Shown: positions 7,823-15,419, counted from the first letter of the stretch. The stretch: 16,419 bases of DNA from an uncultured Lentisphaeraceae bacterium (GCA_937892925.1 CALBHX010000060.1:1-16419), one strand, 5' to 3'. The notes: generated by a model not told the origin, from the letters alone. Numbers and translations are program-made.

Positions 7823-9916
7823 TTAAAACCGCCACCGGAGCGAGCACTCAAATGTCCGCCCATCATTGGCGAATGCCTGCAGATTTCGAGCTGACTCGAT
7901 GCCGCGCGTGTCGAAGATGTTGCGCACGGCAAAGCCGAGCGTGAAGTTCTCCAGAATAGGAAAGTCCAACGAGGCGTCAAAGGTCAGCAGGTTCTTAGCA
8001 AGATATTCGCGCCCGGCGCGCTGCCCGCGGAAGGTCATTTCCCAATCATCCCGCCAGCGGCCGCCGAAGCCGACCACGGCATCGCCCAGCCAGGCCACTT
8101 TATAGCTGGTCCAGAGGGAGAGCGCGTGCGGTGGGAAGCGGTCAAAACGGATGCCGTTGGTTTTGTCGTAATAGTCAATGTAAGTGTAGGCGAAGTAGAG
8201 CGACCACCTGTCGGTGAGGTCTCCCGTCGCGGAGAACTCAATCCCGCGGGAATAGGTTTTCCCGTTGTCTACGTAATACGAGACGGAGGGGTCGATCACG
8301 CTGGTTTCGGAGATGGGCGTGTGATCCTGATCAATCCGGAAGAGGGTGCCCGAGAGCCAGAGCGCGTTCATGGGGCGGACGCGCACGCCGACTTCTTTCT
8401 GAATGGCGCGCCAGGTGCTGTCCAGATATTCTCCCGTCCATTTTTTGTAATTGAAGTTGGGCGTATCGGTGAGGGAGACGTTGGCGAAGAGTACCACACG
8501 GTCTAGCTCGGCGATGTCGTAGGAGAATCCCAGCCGCGGCGAGACCGTCCAGGCGTGGGCATGGTTTTCGCTGTCGTGCCAATCTCCGCGGACGCCGGCG
8601 AGCAGGGTGAATCCGTGCGCTTCCAGGGTGTATTGCCCCACGCCGCCGATTTTCGTCTGCGAGCCGGAGGAGTAGCTGCGCACAGGCACGCCGCGCGAGG
8701 AGAACCAGCTCCATCCGGAGGCTTCTTTGCGCGTGGCGTTCAGCCCGGCGAGCAGGGTGTGTTTGGCTGCGCCCTGCTCAAAGGTGAAAACGGCATCCTG
8801 CCCGGCGTAGTAATTTCGTGCCAAGCGATCACCCGCCGAGGGTTCATACCATGTGGCCGGGCGTGCGGGGTTGAAGTTGGCGCTGGAGTTCGGCCCGCGG
8901 TAATCCCAGCGCGATTCCGTCTGGTAGGCCGCCACACGCGTCCGGAGCGTCAGCCAGTCGGCCACTTCGCCGTTCAGGCGGAGTGCGCCGCCATGGGTCT
9001 GGAAGCGCATGCGGTCTCCCGGGCGCGTGTAAGTGCCGTCCCACCCGGTTATAATCGGCTTGCCGTCGCGCGTGCGGATTCCCTGATAGGCCGGCTGATT
9101 GCTGTATTGGTAGAAAAGATCCAGCCCGATTTCTAGGCGGTCTAGCGGACGGAAGCCCAGGCTTGGCGCAACGGAGAGGGTGGTGCCGTGCCCTGCGCCG
9201 GAGGGTGCCCACCCCGGTTCGCGCCATTCATAGGCCAGCGGCACGCGCACGGCAAAGCGTTCATCGGCCAGAACTTTGTTCACATCGGCCGTGAACTTCA
9301 TGCGCCGCCCGGAAACACGCGAGTAGGAGCCCTTCAGCATGAAGTCGTAGAAGTCTTCTGTGAATAGCGCCCGTTTGGGCGAGAGCAGGATGGCGCCGCC
9401 GGAGCCGCCGGTGCTGGTGGAGGCATTGCTCTGCCCGCCGTAAGCGCCGCCCACGGGGCCTTTCACCACATCGACCCGCTCCAATAGGGAAGGATCTAGG
9501 AAAGAGCCGATGCCAATGGTTAGCGGCACGCCGCCAAAGAGCACTTCACTGCCGCCGTAACCGCGGATAGTATAGGTGCCGGCGCTGCGCGACATGATGG
9601 TTTTCCCGCCCTGGTAAATGCCTGGCTGGAGCGCGAGCAGGCCGTCCAGATCGGTGGCGTTTCGCTCCCGAATAAAGTCTTCCGTCAGGGTATCAATCGT
9701 GAAGGGCGCTTTTTCGGGGGGCAAGTCTACTAACGTCCCGGCGGAATTATCTTCTACGCGGTATTTCGGCAGCGGCGCGGCTGTTACGCGAATGACTGCA
9801 TTGGTTTCAGCTGCGGGGGCTGGTTCTGTCGGGGCAGGTTCCAACGGCGCCGGCTGCGCGGCAGCAAGAGCGCCGGCGAGACCGAAGAGCGCCAGAAGGG
9901 TGTAGGGTGTTTTCAT
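7823..9916 (-). CDS. TonB-dependent outer-membrane receptor, siderophore type
   Basis: Outer-membrane beta-barrel that imports a scarce ligand with energy from TonB. The 697-residue precursor starts with a Sec signal peptide (about 1-20, Ala-rich, cleavage near AAA-Q). A Pro/Ala/Glu-rich linker (21-38) and a TonB-box-like segment VIRVTAA (41-47) follow. The plug domain covers about 60-180, with TIRGYGG at 116-122 and RVDVVKGP at 147-154. The barrel fills the rest and ends in the aromatic-rich LRWRF, the usual barrel C-terminus. The plug resembles TonB-dependent siderophore receptors, but the ligand cannot be read from sequence. It is first in a tight operon with an ABC ATPase and an FtsX permease, without binding protein, ExbB/ExbD or TonB. 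No Shine-Dalgarno precedes the ATG (bases just upstream are pyrimidine-rich on the coding strand), unlike its neighbours. Confidence 0.95.
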   Translation of the reverse strand: MKTPYTLLALFGLAGALAAAQPAPLEPAPTEPAPAAETNAVIRVTAAPLPKYRVEDNSAGTLVDLPPEKAPFTIDTLTEDFIRERNATDLDGLLALQPGIYQGGKTIMSRSAGTYTIRGYGGSEVLFGGVPLTIGIGSFLDPSLLERVDVVKGPVGGAYGGQSNASTSTGGSGGAILLSPKRALFTEDFYDFMLKGSYSRVSGRRMKFTADVNKVLADERFAVRVPLAYEWREPGWAPSGAGHGTTLSVAPSLGFRPLDRLEIGLDLFYQYSNQPAYQGIRTRDGKPIITGWDGTYTRPGDRMRFQTHGGALRLNGEVADWLTLRTRVAAYQTESRWDYRGPNSSANFNPARPATWYEPSAGDRLARNYYAGQDAVFTFEQGAAKHTLLAGLNATRKEASGWSWFSSRGVPVRSYSSGSQTKIGGVGQYTLEAHGFTLLAGVRGDWHDSENHAHAWTVSPRLGFSYDIAELDRVVLFANVSLTDTPNFNYKKWTGEYLDSTWRAIQKEVGVRVRPMNALWLSGTLFRIDQDHTPISETSVIDPSVSYYVDNGKTYSRGIEFSATGDLTDRWSLYFAYTYIDYYDKTNGIRFDRFPPHALSLWTSYKVAWLGDAVVGFGGRWRDDWEMTFRGQRAGREYLAKNLLTFDASLDFPILENFTLGFAVRNIFDTRGIESARNLQAFANDGRTFECSLRWRF

Positions 9917-10163
9917 AATGAGGGGATACTAACAAAAAATAGAAGCTGAGTACAATCTGGAAAGAATGATATTTATATGAAGAAAAGCGGGTTATATTTT
10001 TTTATTTGGTCAAGATGCAGGCACGGTTGGAAAGCCTGTTTTGCAGCATGTCGCCTAGGCGGGCACGCTCTGTGCCTGGTGTTTCGGCGGGGTGTTCGGT
10101 ATACACAACAGGGCGGCTCCGGGTTGGAGCCGCCCTGTTGTGTATCGGGCTTGCGCTCAGTGT
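9917..10163. other. Intergenic region: receptor promoter area and pgk terminator
   Basis: About 250 bases without a supported gene. It contains an A+T-rich segment (about 9926-10014) upstream of the receptor gene, a weak Fur-box-like stretch at 9967-9981 (nine of 14 positions of the classical 15-base half-site dyad, counted by eye), and the pgk terminator hairpin at 10101-10145. A weak promoter pair on the minus strand is TTGTAC (9955-9950) and TAGTAT (9931-9926), 18 bases apart, which would start transcription almost at the receptor ATG. Confidence 0.45.
10101..10145. terminator. Perfect 20-bp hairpin terminator downstream of pgk
   Basis: Bases 10101-10120 and 10126-10145 are exact inverted complements with a five-base loop (GGGTT). 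The G+C core (GGGCGGCTCC) is flanked by ACACAACA and TGTTGTGT, so each strand has a T/G-rich 3' arm within the stem in place of a separate T run. It begins 18 bases past the pgk stop and insulates the receptor operon. The symmetry would allow termination in both directions. Confidence 0.8.
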
Positions 10164-11420
10164 TTAGCGCTTATCTGTCAGGGCTGCCACGCCGGGAAGC
10201 ACTTTGCCTTCGAGGTATTCAAGCGAAGCGCCGCCGCCGGTGGAGATGTGGCTCATCTTGTCGGCCAGACCGGACTTCTTGACTGCGCTCACGGAGTCGC
10301 CGCCGCCAATAATCGAGATGCCGCCGTTGGCCTTCACCTGCGCCACGGCTTCGCATACGCCGAAGGTGCCCTTGGCGAAGGCGGGCATTTCGAAGCAGCC
10401 CATCGGGCCGTTCCAGACCACCGTCTTGGCGTCCTTGAGCGCATCAGCAAAGAGTTTGACGGATTCCGGGCCGATATCCAGCCCCATCCAGCCATCCGGG
10501 ATGTCGCCGGAGACGATTTGCGTGTTGGCATCGGGGGCGAACTTGTCGGCGATCACGTTGTCCACCGGGAGCAGGAACTTTACGCCTTTTTCCTTCGCTA
10601 GCGCGAGCATGTCGGCGGCGTAGCCGAGCTGATCATCTTCGCAGAGCGAGTTGCCAATCTTTTTGCCCTGTGTTTTCAGGAAGGTGTAGGCCATGCCGCC
10701 GCCGATAATGAGGGTATCCACCTTTGTGAGCAGGTTTTTCACCACAGCCAGCTTGTCGGAGACTTTTGCGCCGCCGAGGATGGCCACGAAGGGGCGCACC
10801 GGGTTTTCAACGGCCGAGCCGAGATACTGGATTTCCTTCTCCAGCAGGAAGCCGGAGACGGCCACGGGCGCATACTTGGCGATGACGGCCGTGGAGGCGT
10901 GTGCGCGGTGTGCGGCACCGAAGGCGTCGTTGCAGTAGATATCGCCATACGAGGCGAGCTTTTTGGCCATTTCTTCGCACTTGGCCTTCAGCTCGGCCTT
11001 GGCCGCCTTGTACTGCTCATCGGTCATGTCGTCGGTCTTTTTGACCTTGGCCGTTTCTTCCTTGTAGAAGCGCGTATTTTCGAGCATGAGCACATCGCCG
11101 GGCTTGAGCGCGGCCGCTTCGGCATCGGCCTTCAGGCAGTCGGGCGCGAAGGCTACCGGCTTGCCCAGGCACTTGGCGAGATAATCAGCCACGGGTTTCA
11201 GCGAGAACTCCGGCTCATAGCCTTTGCCTTTGGGGCGCCCGAGGTGGCTCATCAGCACCAGCGAGCCGCCGTGATCCAACACATATTTGATGGAGCCCAG
11301 TGCGCCCTGGATCCGCGTATCGTCTTTAATGACGCCATCCTTCATCGGCACATTGAAGTCCACGCGCATGACCACGCGCTTGCCTTTGAGATCCACGTCA
11401 CGCAATGTCATCTTGTCCAT
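10164..11420 (-). CDS. pgk: Phosphoglycerate kinase
   Basis: Transfers phosphate from 1,3-bisphosphoglycerate to ADP in glycolysis (reverse in gluconeogenesis); cytoplasmic monomer. 418 residues, against about 390-400 in most bacteria. Motifs in order: RVDFNVP (19-25), SHLGRP (58-63), LENTRF (113-118), DAFGAAHRAHAS (165-176), ILGGAKVSDK (214-223), GPMGCFE (338-344), GGGDSVSAV (372-380) and STGGGASLEYLEGK (393-406). The extra length is mainly a charged Lys/Asp/Glu-rich helix at about 124-156, between LENTRF and DAFG, as in eukaryote-like bacterial forms. The ATG at 11420 has AAGGG seven bases upstream; the frame stays open to 11453 without conserved sequence. Monocistronic: its own promoter upstream and a strong terminator downstream; gapA, tpiA and eno are not adjacent. 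Confidence 0.98.
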   Translation of the reverse strand: MDKMTLRDVDLKGKRVVMRVDFNVPMKDGVIKDDTRIQGALGSIKYVLDHGGSLVLMSHLGRPKGKGYEPEFSLKPVADYLAKCLGKPVAFAPDCLKADAEAAALKPGDVLMLENTRFYKEETAKVKKTDDMTDEQYKAAKAELKAKCEEMAKKLASYGDIYCNDAFGAAHRAHASTAVIAKYAPVAVSGFLLEKEIQYLGSAVENPVRPFVAILGGAKVSDKLAVVKNLLTKVDTLIIGGGMAYTFLKTQGKKIGNSLCEDDQLGYAADMLALAKEKGVKFLLPVDNVIADKFAPDANTQIVSGDIPDGWMGLDIGPESVKLFADALKDAKTVVWNGPMGCFEMPAFAKGTFGVCEAVAQVKANGGISIIGGGDSVSAVKKSGLADKMSHISTGGGASLEYLEGKVLPGVAALTDKR

Positions 11421-11427
11421 TTCAATA

Positions 11428-11432
11428 CCCTT
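11428..11432 (-). promoter_or_regulatory. Ribosome binding site fixing the pgk start
   Basis: AAGGG on the minus strand, seven bases before the ATG at 11420. It supports that start over the open extension to 11453. Confidence 0.65.
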
Positions 11433-11461
11433 CTGCTTGAAGTTACGAACCAACGCCCATC

Positions 11462-11470
11462 AGTATAACA
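11462..11470 (-). promoter_or_regulatory. Extended -10 promoter element for pgk
   Basis: On the minus strand TGTTATACT is a TGn-extended -10 with five of six TATAAT matches (hexamer at 11467-11462). The -35 region (ATTCAT at the right distance) is weak, as is common for extended -10 promoters. Transcription would start near 11455, giving a leader of about 35 bases. Confidence 0.5.
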
Positions 11471-11548
11471 CAACTTTCTCCAGTATGAATATTTAGCCTG
11501 CCGCCTGCCGTCGGCTTTTGCTTCGGGCGGCGGAGGCCCGGGGCGGGC

Positions 11549-11596
11549 GCAGAGCCGGCCCGCCCTGGGTTCAGGGTGAATCCGCCCCGGCTCTGC
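11549..11596 (+). repeat. Two-tier inverted repeat upstream of the polysaccharide operon
   Basis: A 10-bp perfect outer stem (11549-11558 with 11587-11596) encloses a 5-bp inner stem (11563-11567 with 11572-11576, loop GGTT). The left arm overlaps the partner of a second possible stem, and the right arm overlaps the start of a third. It could be a leader RNA structure or a binding-site palindrome; the arms are exact, the function is inference. Confidence 0.5.
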
Positions 11597-11625
11597 CCCC
11601 ACTGCGGAAGGGGGCGGTTTGTTCT
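11595..11625 (+). terminator. Weak terminator-like hairpin in the polysaccharide leader region
   Basis: GCCCCC (11595-11600) pairs with GGGGGC (11610-11615) around a nine-base loop, followed by GGTTTGTTCT. The T content after the stem is modest and no plus-strand gene ends just upstream, so if real it would more likely attenuate the polysaccharide operon than end a gene. Confidence 0.25.
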
Positions 11626-11843
11626 GCTTGGAATCGCTGATGTGCCGGGCAGGATTTCCGGGTTGGAGGCGGTTTGGATGACAGGCGTCAGCCGCCTTGG
11701 CAGGGCGGAGCGAGGGAACGGTGTGGTGCGGGCAGTTTTTTGTTAAACTATTCAACCAACTGTCTTACTGGTTCTGAAGGCAGGGTTTTCGTCCACTGTT
11801 TGGTCTATCGGTTTTTCGAAGTGAAGTGGAGATGCGTTTGGTT

Positions 11844-12845
11844 ATGTCTCAGCAGAGCGTTGGAAAGATGCAGACAAAGGGAAAAAGGCCGAAAGTGTCG
11901 ATTGGGCTCCCGGCGTATAAGGGGCAGTTTTTCCGGGAAGCCTTGCAGTGTTGGGTGGATCAGACGTTTTCGGACTTTGAGGTGCTGGTTTATGACGATG
12001 CTTCTCCGGATGACCTGAAGTCGATTTTTGATGAGGTCTGCGGTGCAGATCCGCGGTTTCGTTACGTTCGGAACAAGGAGAACTCTTCGCCGCGGTTCGT
12101 CCGGAATTGGAACAAGACGCTGGCTGCCGCGCGTGGGGAATACTTTGTGCTGGGGTCGGACGATGATGTGTATGACAAGACCTTCCTGGAGAAGATGGTG
12201 GCTGCGGCGGATCAGAATCCCGGGGTGGATCTCTTTTATTGCCGGTATGCCCGATTTTCTGACGACATTAAAAAGAAGCAGTTTTTTTCCTCCTGTGCGC
12301 CTCGGGTGGAGAGCCAGACGGAATATGTGTATGCGCTGCTGTGCGAGAATCGTTTAACAATCGCGCCGAATTATTTCATGCGCCGCAGTGCCGCGGCCGC
12401 GATGGGCGGATTTGTTGATCTGCCTGCGGCCTGGGCCAGTGATTGGCTGTCCTGGGCGCACCTGGCACGGCACGGGGTGGTTTTCGTCTCGGAGGTGTTG
12501 TTGTATTGGCGGGCTAACGGACGGAACATTTCTACAAAAGTGGGCGGCTTTTGGGATCGCCAGAAATGTGCTGCCGGGGTAGAGGCAGAGCCGCTGTGGA
12601 TGCAGCTGATTGCATCCTTGACCCCGCGAACCGAGGCTGAGGCCTGGCAAAAAGCGCAGTTGCTGGCGTGGATGAAGACGGGATATTTTATGCGGCAGAT
12701 ATGGCCGTATGCCTTGTTGCTGCCGTGGCGGTGTTTTATTCACGTGCTGCTGCAGGAAAAGCGTGCCGGGCGGCTGTCGCGGATGATGATCATAAAACGG
12801 ATACTGCTGCGGATATATTTGGGGATGAGGCGATTTTTTGCATGA
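11844..12845 (+). CDS. Family 2 glycosyltransferase
   Basis: Transfers a sugar from a nucleotide donor to a growing glycan on the cytoplasmic face of the inner membrane. 333 residues from ATG 11844. The GT-A fold shows VSIGLPAYKG near 18-27, the donor-binding DDAS at 51-54, SDDD (DxD, metal/nucleotide) at 105-108 and a WASDWLSW acceptor-region motif at 197-204. The C-terminus is basic and amphipathic (about 270-333), likely membrane-associated. The start is uncertain: ATG 11832 has GGAG directly abutting it, ATG 11844 has the same GGAG 12 bases upstream, and ATG 11868 follows GGAAAG; all lie before the conserved domain. First gene of the polysaccharide operon; its TGA overlaps the flippase ATG by four bases (ATGA). 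Sugar specificity cannot be inferred. Confidence 0.93.
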   Translation: MSQQSVGKMQTKGKRPKVSIGLPAYKGQFFREALQCWVDQTFSDFEVLVYDDASPDDLKSIFDEVCGADPRFRYVRNKENSSPRFVRNWNKTLAAARGEYFVLGSDDDVYDKTFLEKMVAAADQNPGVDLFYCRYARFSDDIKKKQFFSSCAPRVESQTEYVYALLCENRLTIAPNYFMRRSAAAAMGGFVDLPAAWASDWLSWAHLARHGVVFVSEVLLYWRANGRNISTKVGGFWDRQKCAAGVEAEPLWMQLIASLTPRTEAEAWQKAQLLAWMKTGYFMRQIWPYALLLPWRCFIHVLLQEKRAGRLSRMMIIKRILLRIYLGMRRFFA

Positions 12846-14392
12846 CGGAAAACCGACGAATTTTATTGAATATTGCCGCCACGTACGGGCGTTCGCTGTA
12901 TGCGTTGCTGATCGGGTTGTTTTGCGGCCGCTGGTCGCTGATGGCTTTGGGGGAGGTGGATTACGGGCTGATGGGTCTGGTGGGTGGGCTCACGGTGGTC
13001 ATTACGTTTTTGAACAGTGTGATGGCCAGCGGCGTTGGGCGGTTTTATGCTATTCAGGTGGGGGTGGCCAGGCAGGTGAGGTGGAAAGGGCTTATCGCCT
13101 GCCGTCAGTGGTTTACAACGGCGGTGGTGGTGCACACGGTTCTGCCGGTGGTTTTGGTTGCGGCGGGGTATCCCGTTGGAGAATGGGCGGTTTGTTCGTT
13201 TTTGACGATTCCGCCGGATCGTGTTCAGGCATGCGTCTGGGTGTGGCGGTGCGTCTGCGTCACGGCCTTTGTCAACATGGTGAGTGTCCCGTTTTCCGCG
13301 TGGTATACCGCCAAACAGGAAATTGCGGAATTGACGATTTACGGTGTGGTAACGTCTACGTTGAATGTGGGCTTCATGTATTATGCGGTTCATCACCCGG
13401 GGAAGTGGTTGGTGCCATTAGCGTGCTGGGCGATGCTGTTGTCGATTATTCCGCAAGTGATCATTTGTTTTCGGGCGGGTATTAAATATCGGGAATGCCG
13501 GTTTGTTTGGGGGTATGTGAGATCCTGTTGGGGAAGAATAGGCGAGATGCTCAGGTATTCAGGGTGGGCTTTGCTGGGTACGGTTGCGGATCTTCTGAGT
13601 ACGCAGGGGATGGGGGTCCTGGTGAATAAGTTTTTTGGGCCGCGGGTTAATGCGGCGCAGGCGGTTGGGAATACGCTTTCCGGGCAATGCACGGCGTTGT
13701 CAGGGAGTTTGACGGGGGCATTCTGGCCGGCAATTATTTCTGCGTATGGGGCGGGCGATTACGTTCAAGTTCAGAAGCGGGTTCGTTATGTGTGTAAGAT
13801 TGGCTCATGGTGTGTTGCGGTTTTTGCTATTCCGTTGAGTGTAGAGATTGATGAGGTGCTTCGGCTGTGGCTGGTGCATCCGCCGGAGTTTACGGCTGGG
13901 CTGTGTTTATTGGCTCTGGCGGTAGCGCTGATTGACCGGATGACGTATGGATGCGCGATTGCGGTTCATGCGTCCGGCAAGCTGGCGGGTTATCAAAGCG
14001 TCGTTGCCACGCTTTTCCTCTTGGCGTTTCCGCTGGCATACGTCTTTTGTGAGATGGGAAAAAGTGTTTACTGGATTGGCGGTGCGTTGTTGATTGCGCG
14101 GGGAAGCTGTGCGATGGCTCGGCTGGTGATGGCTCGGCGCGTGTCGGGGTTGGGGGTTCGTGTCTGGGCACGAACGATTGCTTTGCCGTTACTGTTCCTG
14201 TATGGGGTGTCGTTCGGAGGCGGTCTTTTAATCAGAGAGGCGTTGACTCCGTCATTCTTTCGTGTGGTGATGACGACGGCAGGCTGTGAAGCGGTTTTGT
14301 TTTTCGGAGCATGGTTTTTGTTGCTGACAGGGGAAGATCGTGCGGGTATTTTGGCTAAGGCGGTACAGTTAAAGCGGTGGAGAAGGGCTTAA
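12842..14392 (+). CDS. Wzx/MATE-like polysaccharide flippase
   Basis: Predicted to flip lipid-linked oligosaccharide across the inner membrane in a Wzy-type pathway. The 516-residue product is hydrophobic throughout, with about 12-14 membrane segments. The N-terminal part, with ALGEVDYGLMGLVGGL at 35-50, resembles flippases common in Bacteroides-type capsule clusters. The ATG at 12842 overlaps the glycosyltransferase stop (ATGA), implying coupled translation; the frame is also open upstream to 12668, but there it lies inside the glycosyltransferase. The coding strand is strikingly G+T-rich. No Wzy polymerase is visible in the window; it may be beyond the right edge. Family assignment is firm, substrate unknown. 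Confidence 0.9.
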   Translation: MTENRRILLNIAATYGRSLYALLIGLFCGRWSLMALGEVDYGLMGLVGGLTVVITFLNSVMASGVGRFYAIQVGVARQVRWKGLIACRQWFTTAVVVHTVLPVVLVAAGYPVGEWAVCSFLTIPPDRVQACVWVWRCVCVTAFVNMVSVPFSAWYTAKQEIAELTIYGVVTSTLNVGFMYYAVHHPGKWLVPLACWAMLLSIIPQVIICFRAGIKYRECRFVWGYVRSCWGRIGEMLRYSGWALLGTVADLLSTQGMGVLVNKFFGPRVNAAQAVGNTLSGQCTALSGSLTGAFWPAIISAYGAGDYVQVQKRVRYVCKIGSWCVAVFAIPLSVEIDEVLRLWLVHPPEFTAGLCLLALAVALIDRMTYGCAIAVHASGKLAGYQSVVATLFLLAFPLAYVFCEMGKSVYWIGGALLIARGSCAMARLVMARRVSGLGVRVWARTIALPLLFLYGVSFGGGLLIREALTPSFFRVVMTTAGCEAVLFFGAWFLLLTGEDRAGILAKAVQLKRWRRA

Positions 14393-14393
14393 A

Positions 14394-15419
14394 ATGAAAC
14401 GCGTGTTGAAGAAAGTGTCTAATCTGGTGCGTGCGCATCTGCGGATTCTGGTTGCATGGAAGTGGCCTCATACAGCATTTCTTGCGGAGGTTTCCGACTT
14501 TTTGATGCGTTTGAATAAATACAATGCCTCGGTTGATACGGATGCCGACCGCGTCAAAATGGAGTACACCTTATTGCGGGAGACGCATGTCATAGAGAAG
14601 GGGATGTCCCTGCGTTCCCCGAAGATTGGCTTCGGGAAACAGAAAGTGGAGGCCTTGCTGGGGCGGCTGCATACGTATTGGGTGCGGTATGGGGCGCAGA
14701 ACAGGGACTTTATACGCGGACCGCTGGATACGATTGCGAGTTACCTTTCGTATATGGATGAAACGCATGTGGAGGTTGAGGGCATAAGGGAACGGTTTAA
14801 TAAACTGGTTTCGATGATCGGTGTTGAGCCGTACGGCGGCCGAGGAGGCGTGAAAACGGTTTCTGCGGAAGATGTGCGTGCGGCGACGCGAGGAGACTTT
14901 TTGTCGCTTGCACGCAGCCGGCATTCGATCCGTTACTTTGATCCGGGGAAAATTCCGTCTGAGGAGGAAATGAAAAAAGCGTTAGAGGTTGCGCAGTATA
15001 CGCCTTCTGCATGTAATCGGCAGGCATGGCATGTTCATGTTTACCGAGGAAGCCGGTGTCTTGAGCTGCTTCAATGGCAGAGCGGGTGCCGGGGGTTTGA
15101 GGATGAGGTGAAGTGTGCTCTTCTGGTGACGGCGGATATGAAGGGCTTTCTGTCGTATGAAGTGCATCAGGCTTATGTGGACGGCGGGTTGTATGCGATG
15201 AACTTGATCCATGCATTGCATTACGTTGGGTTGGGGACAATTCCTTTATCCACGGGGTTTGAATGTCAGAAGCTGCGGCGTTTGAGTGCGTTTGGTGTGC
15301 CGGAAAACGAAGTGCCGATTGTGATTATTGGGGTGGGGTGTTTGCCGGCGCAGCTGAATGTCGCGGTGTCCGCTCGGAAATCGATCGATGAGACGACCAC
15401 ATGGCATGAAGGCGAATGA
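14394..15419 (+). CDS. Nitroreductase-family protein with N-terminal extension, in polysaccharide cluster
   Basis: 341 residues. The C-terminal part (about 171-330) is an FMN-dependent nitroreductase-like domain: SRHSIRYFDPGKIP (175-188), TPSACNRQAWHVHV (203-216), YVDGGLYAMNLIHALHYVGLG (261-281, quoted here as motif span only) and VPIVIIGVG (307-315). The first 170 residues are an extra region with HVIEKGMS (65-72) and KIGFGKQKV (77-85), which I recall as typical of the nitroreductase-like proteins found in surface-polysaccharide loci. Typical nitroreductases are about 200 residues. AAGGG lies six bases before the ATG, and only one base separates it from the flippase stop. It sits next to a pyruvyl transferase, a recurrent neighbour in such clusters. 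A role in sugar redox modification is inferred; no substrate is known to me. Confidence 0.9.
   Translation: MKRVLKKVSNLVRAHLRILVAWKWPHTAFLAEVSDFLMRLNKYNASVDTDADRVKMEYTLLRETHVIEKGMSLRSPKIGFGKQKVEALLGRLHTYWVRYGAQNRDFIRGPLDTIASYLSYMDETHVEVEGIRERFNKLVSMIGVEPYGGRGGVKTVSAEDVRAATRGDFLSLARSRHSIRYFDPGKIPSEEEMKKALEVAQYTPSACNRQAWHVHVYRGSRCLELLQWQSGCRGFEDEVKCALLVTADMKGFLSYEVHQAYVDGGLYAMNLIHALHYVGLGTIPLSTGFECQKLRRLSAFGVPENEVPIVIIGVGCLPAQLNVAVSARKSIDETTTWHEGE

Larger units (their letters stand above)
11471..11843. other. Divergent intergenic region with overlapping G+C-rich inverted repeats
   Basis: No protein is supported between the pgk promoter and the glycosyltransferase. The left half (about 11497-11620) is very G+C-rich and holds several inverted repeats. 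GCCGCC (11500-11505) faces GGCGGC (11526-11531). GGGCGGGC (11541-11548) faces GCCCGCCC (11558-11565). GCAGAGCCGG (11549-11558) faces CCGGCTCTGC (11587-11596), with CCCTG/CAGGG nested inside (11563-11567 and 11572-11576). GCCCCC (11595-11600) faces GGGGGC (11610-11615), followed by GGTTTGTTCT. The right half (about 11735-11830) is A+T-richer and should hold the polysaccharide operon promoter, but I see no clear -35/-10 pair. No JUMPstart/ops sequence was found. Confidence 0.55.

Noticed and set aside
9977..10282. 101-codon plus-strand frame across the pgk terminator
   Set aside because: It reads through a terminator hairpin and into antisense of pgk; the translation is basic and low in conserved features.
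11700..11843. JUMPstart/ops element or clear sigma-70 promoter for the polysaccharide operon
   Set aside because: Searched by eye for GGCGGTAG and good hexamers; only weak TTGTTA/TTACTG-like matches were found.
12863..13396. 177-codon minus-strand frame
   Set aside because: His/Pro/Arg/Gln-rich translation without motifs, antisense to the flippase.
12838..13485. 215-codon plus-strand frame overlapping the flippase
   Set aside because: Gly/Cys/Val-rich shadow of the G+T-rich flippase gene in another frame; the flippase frame has membrane helices and a coupled start.
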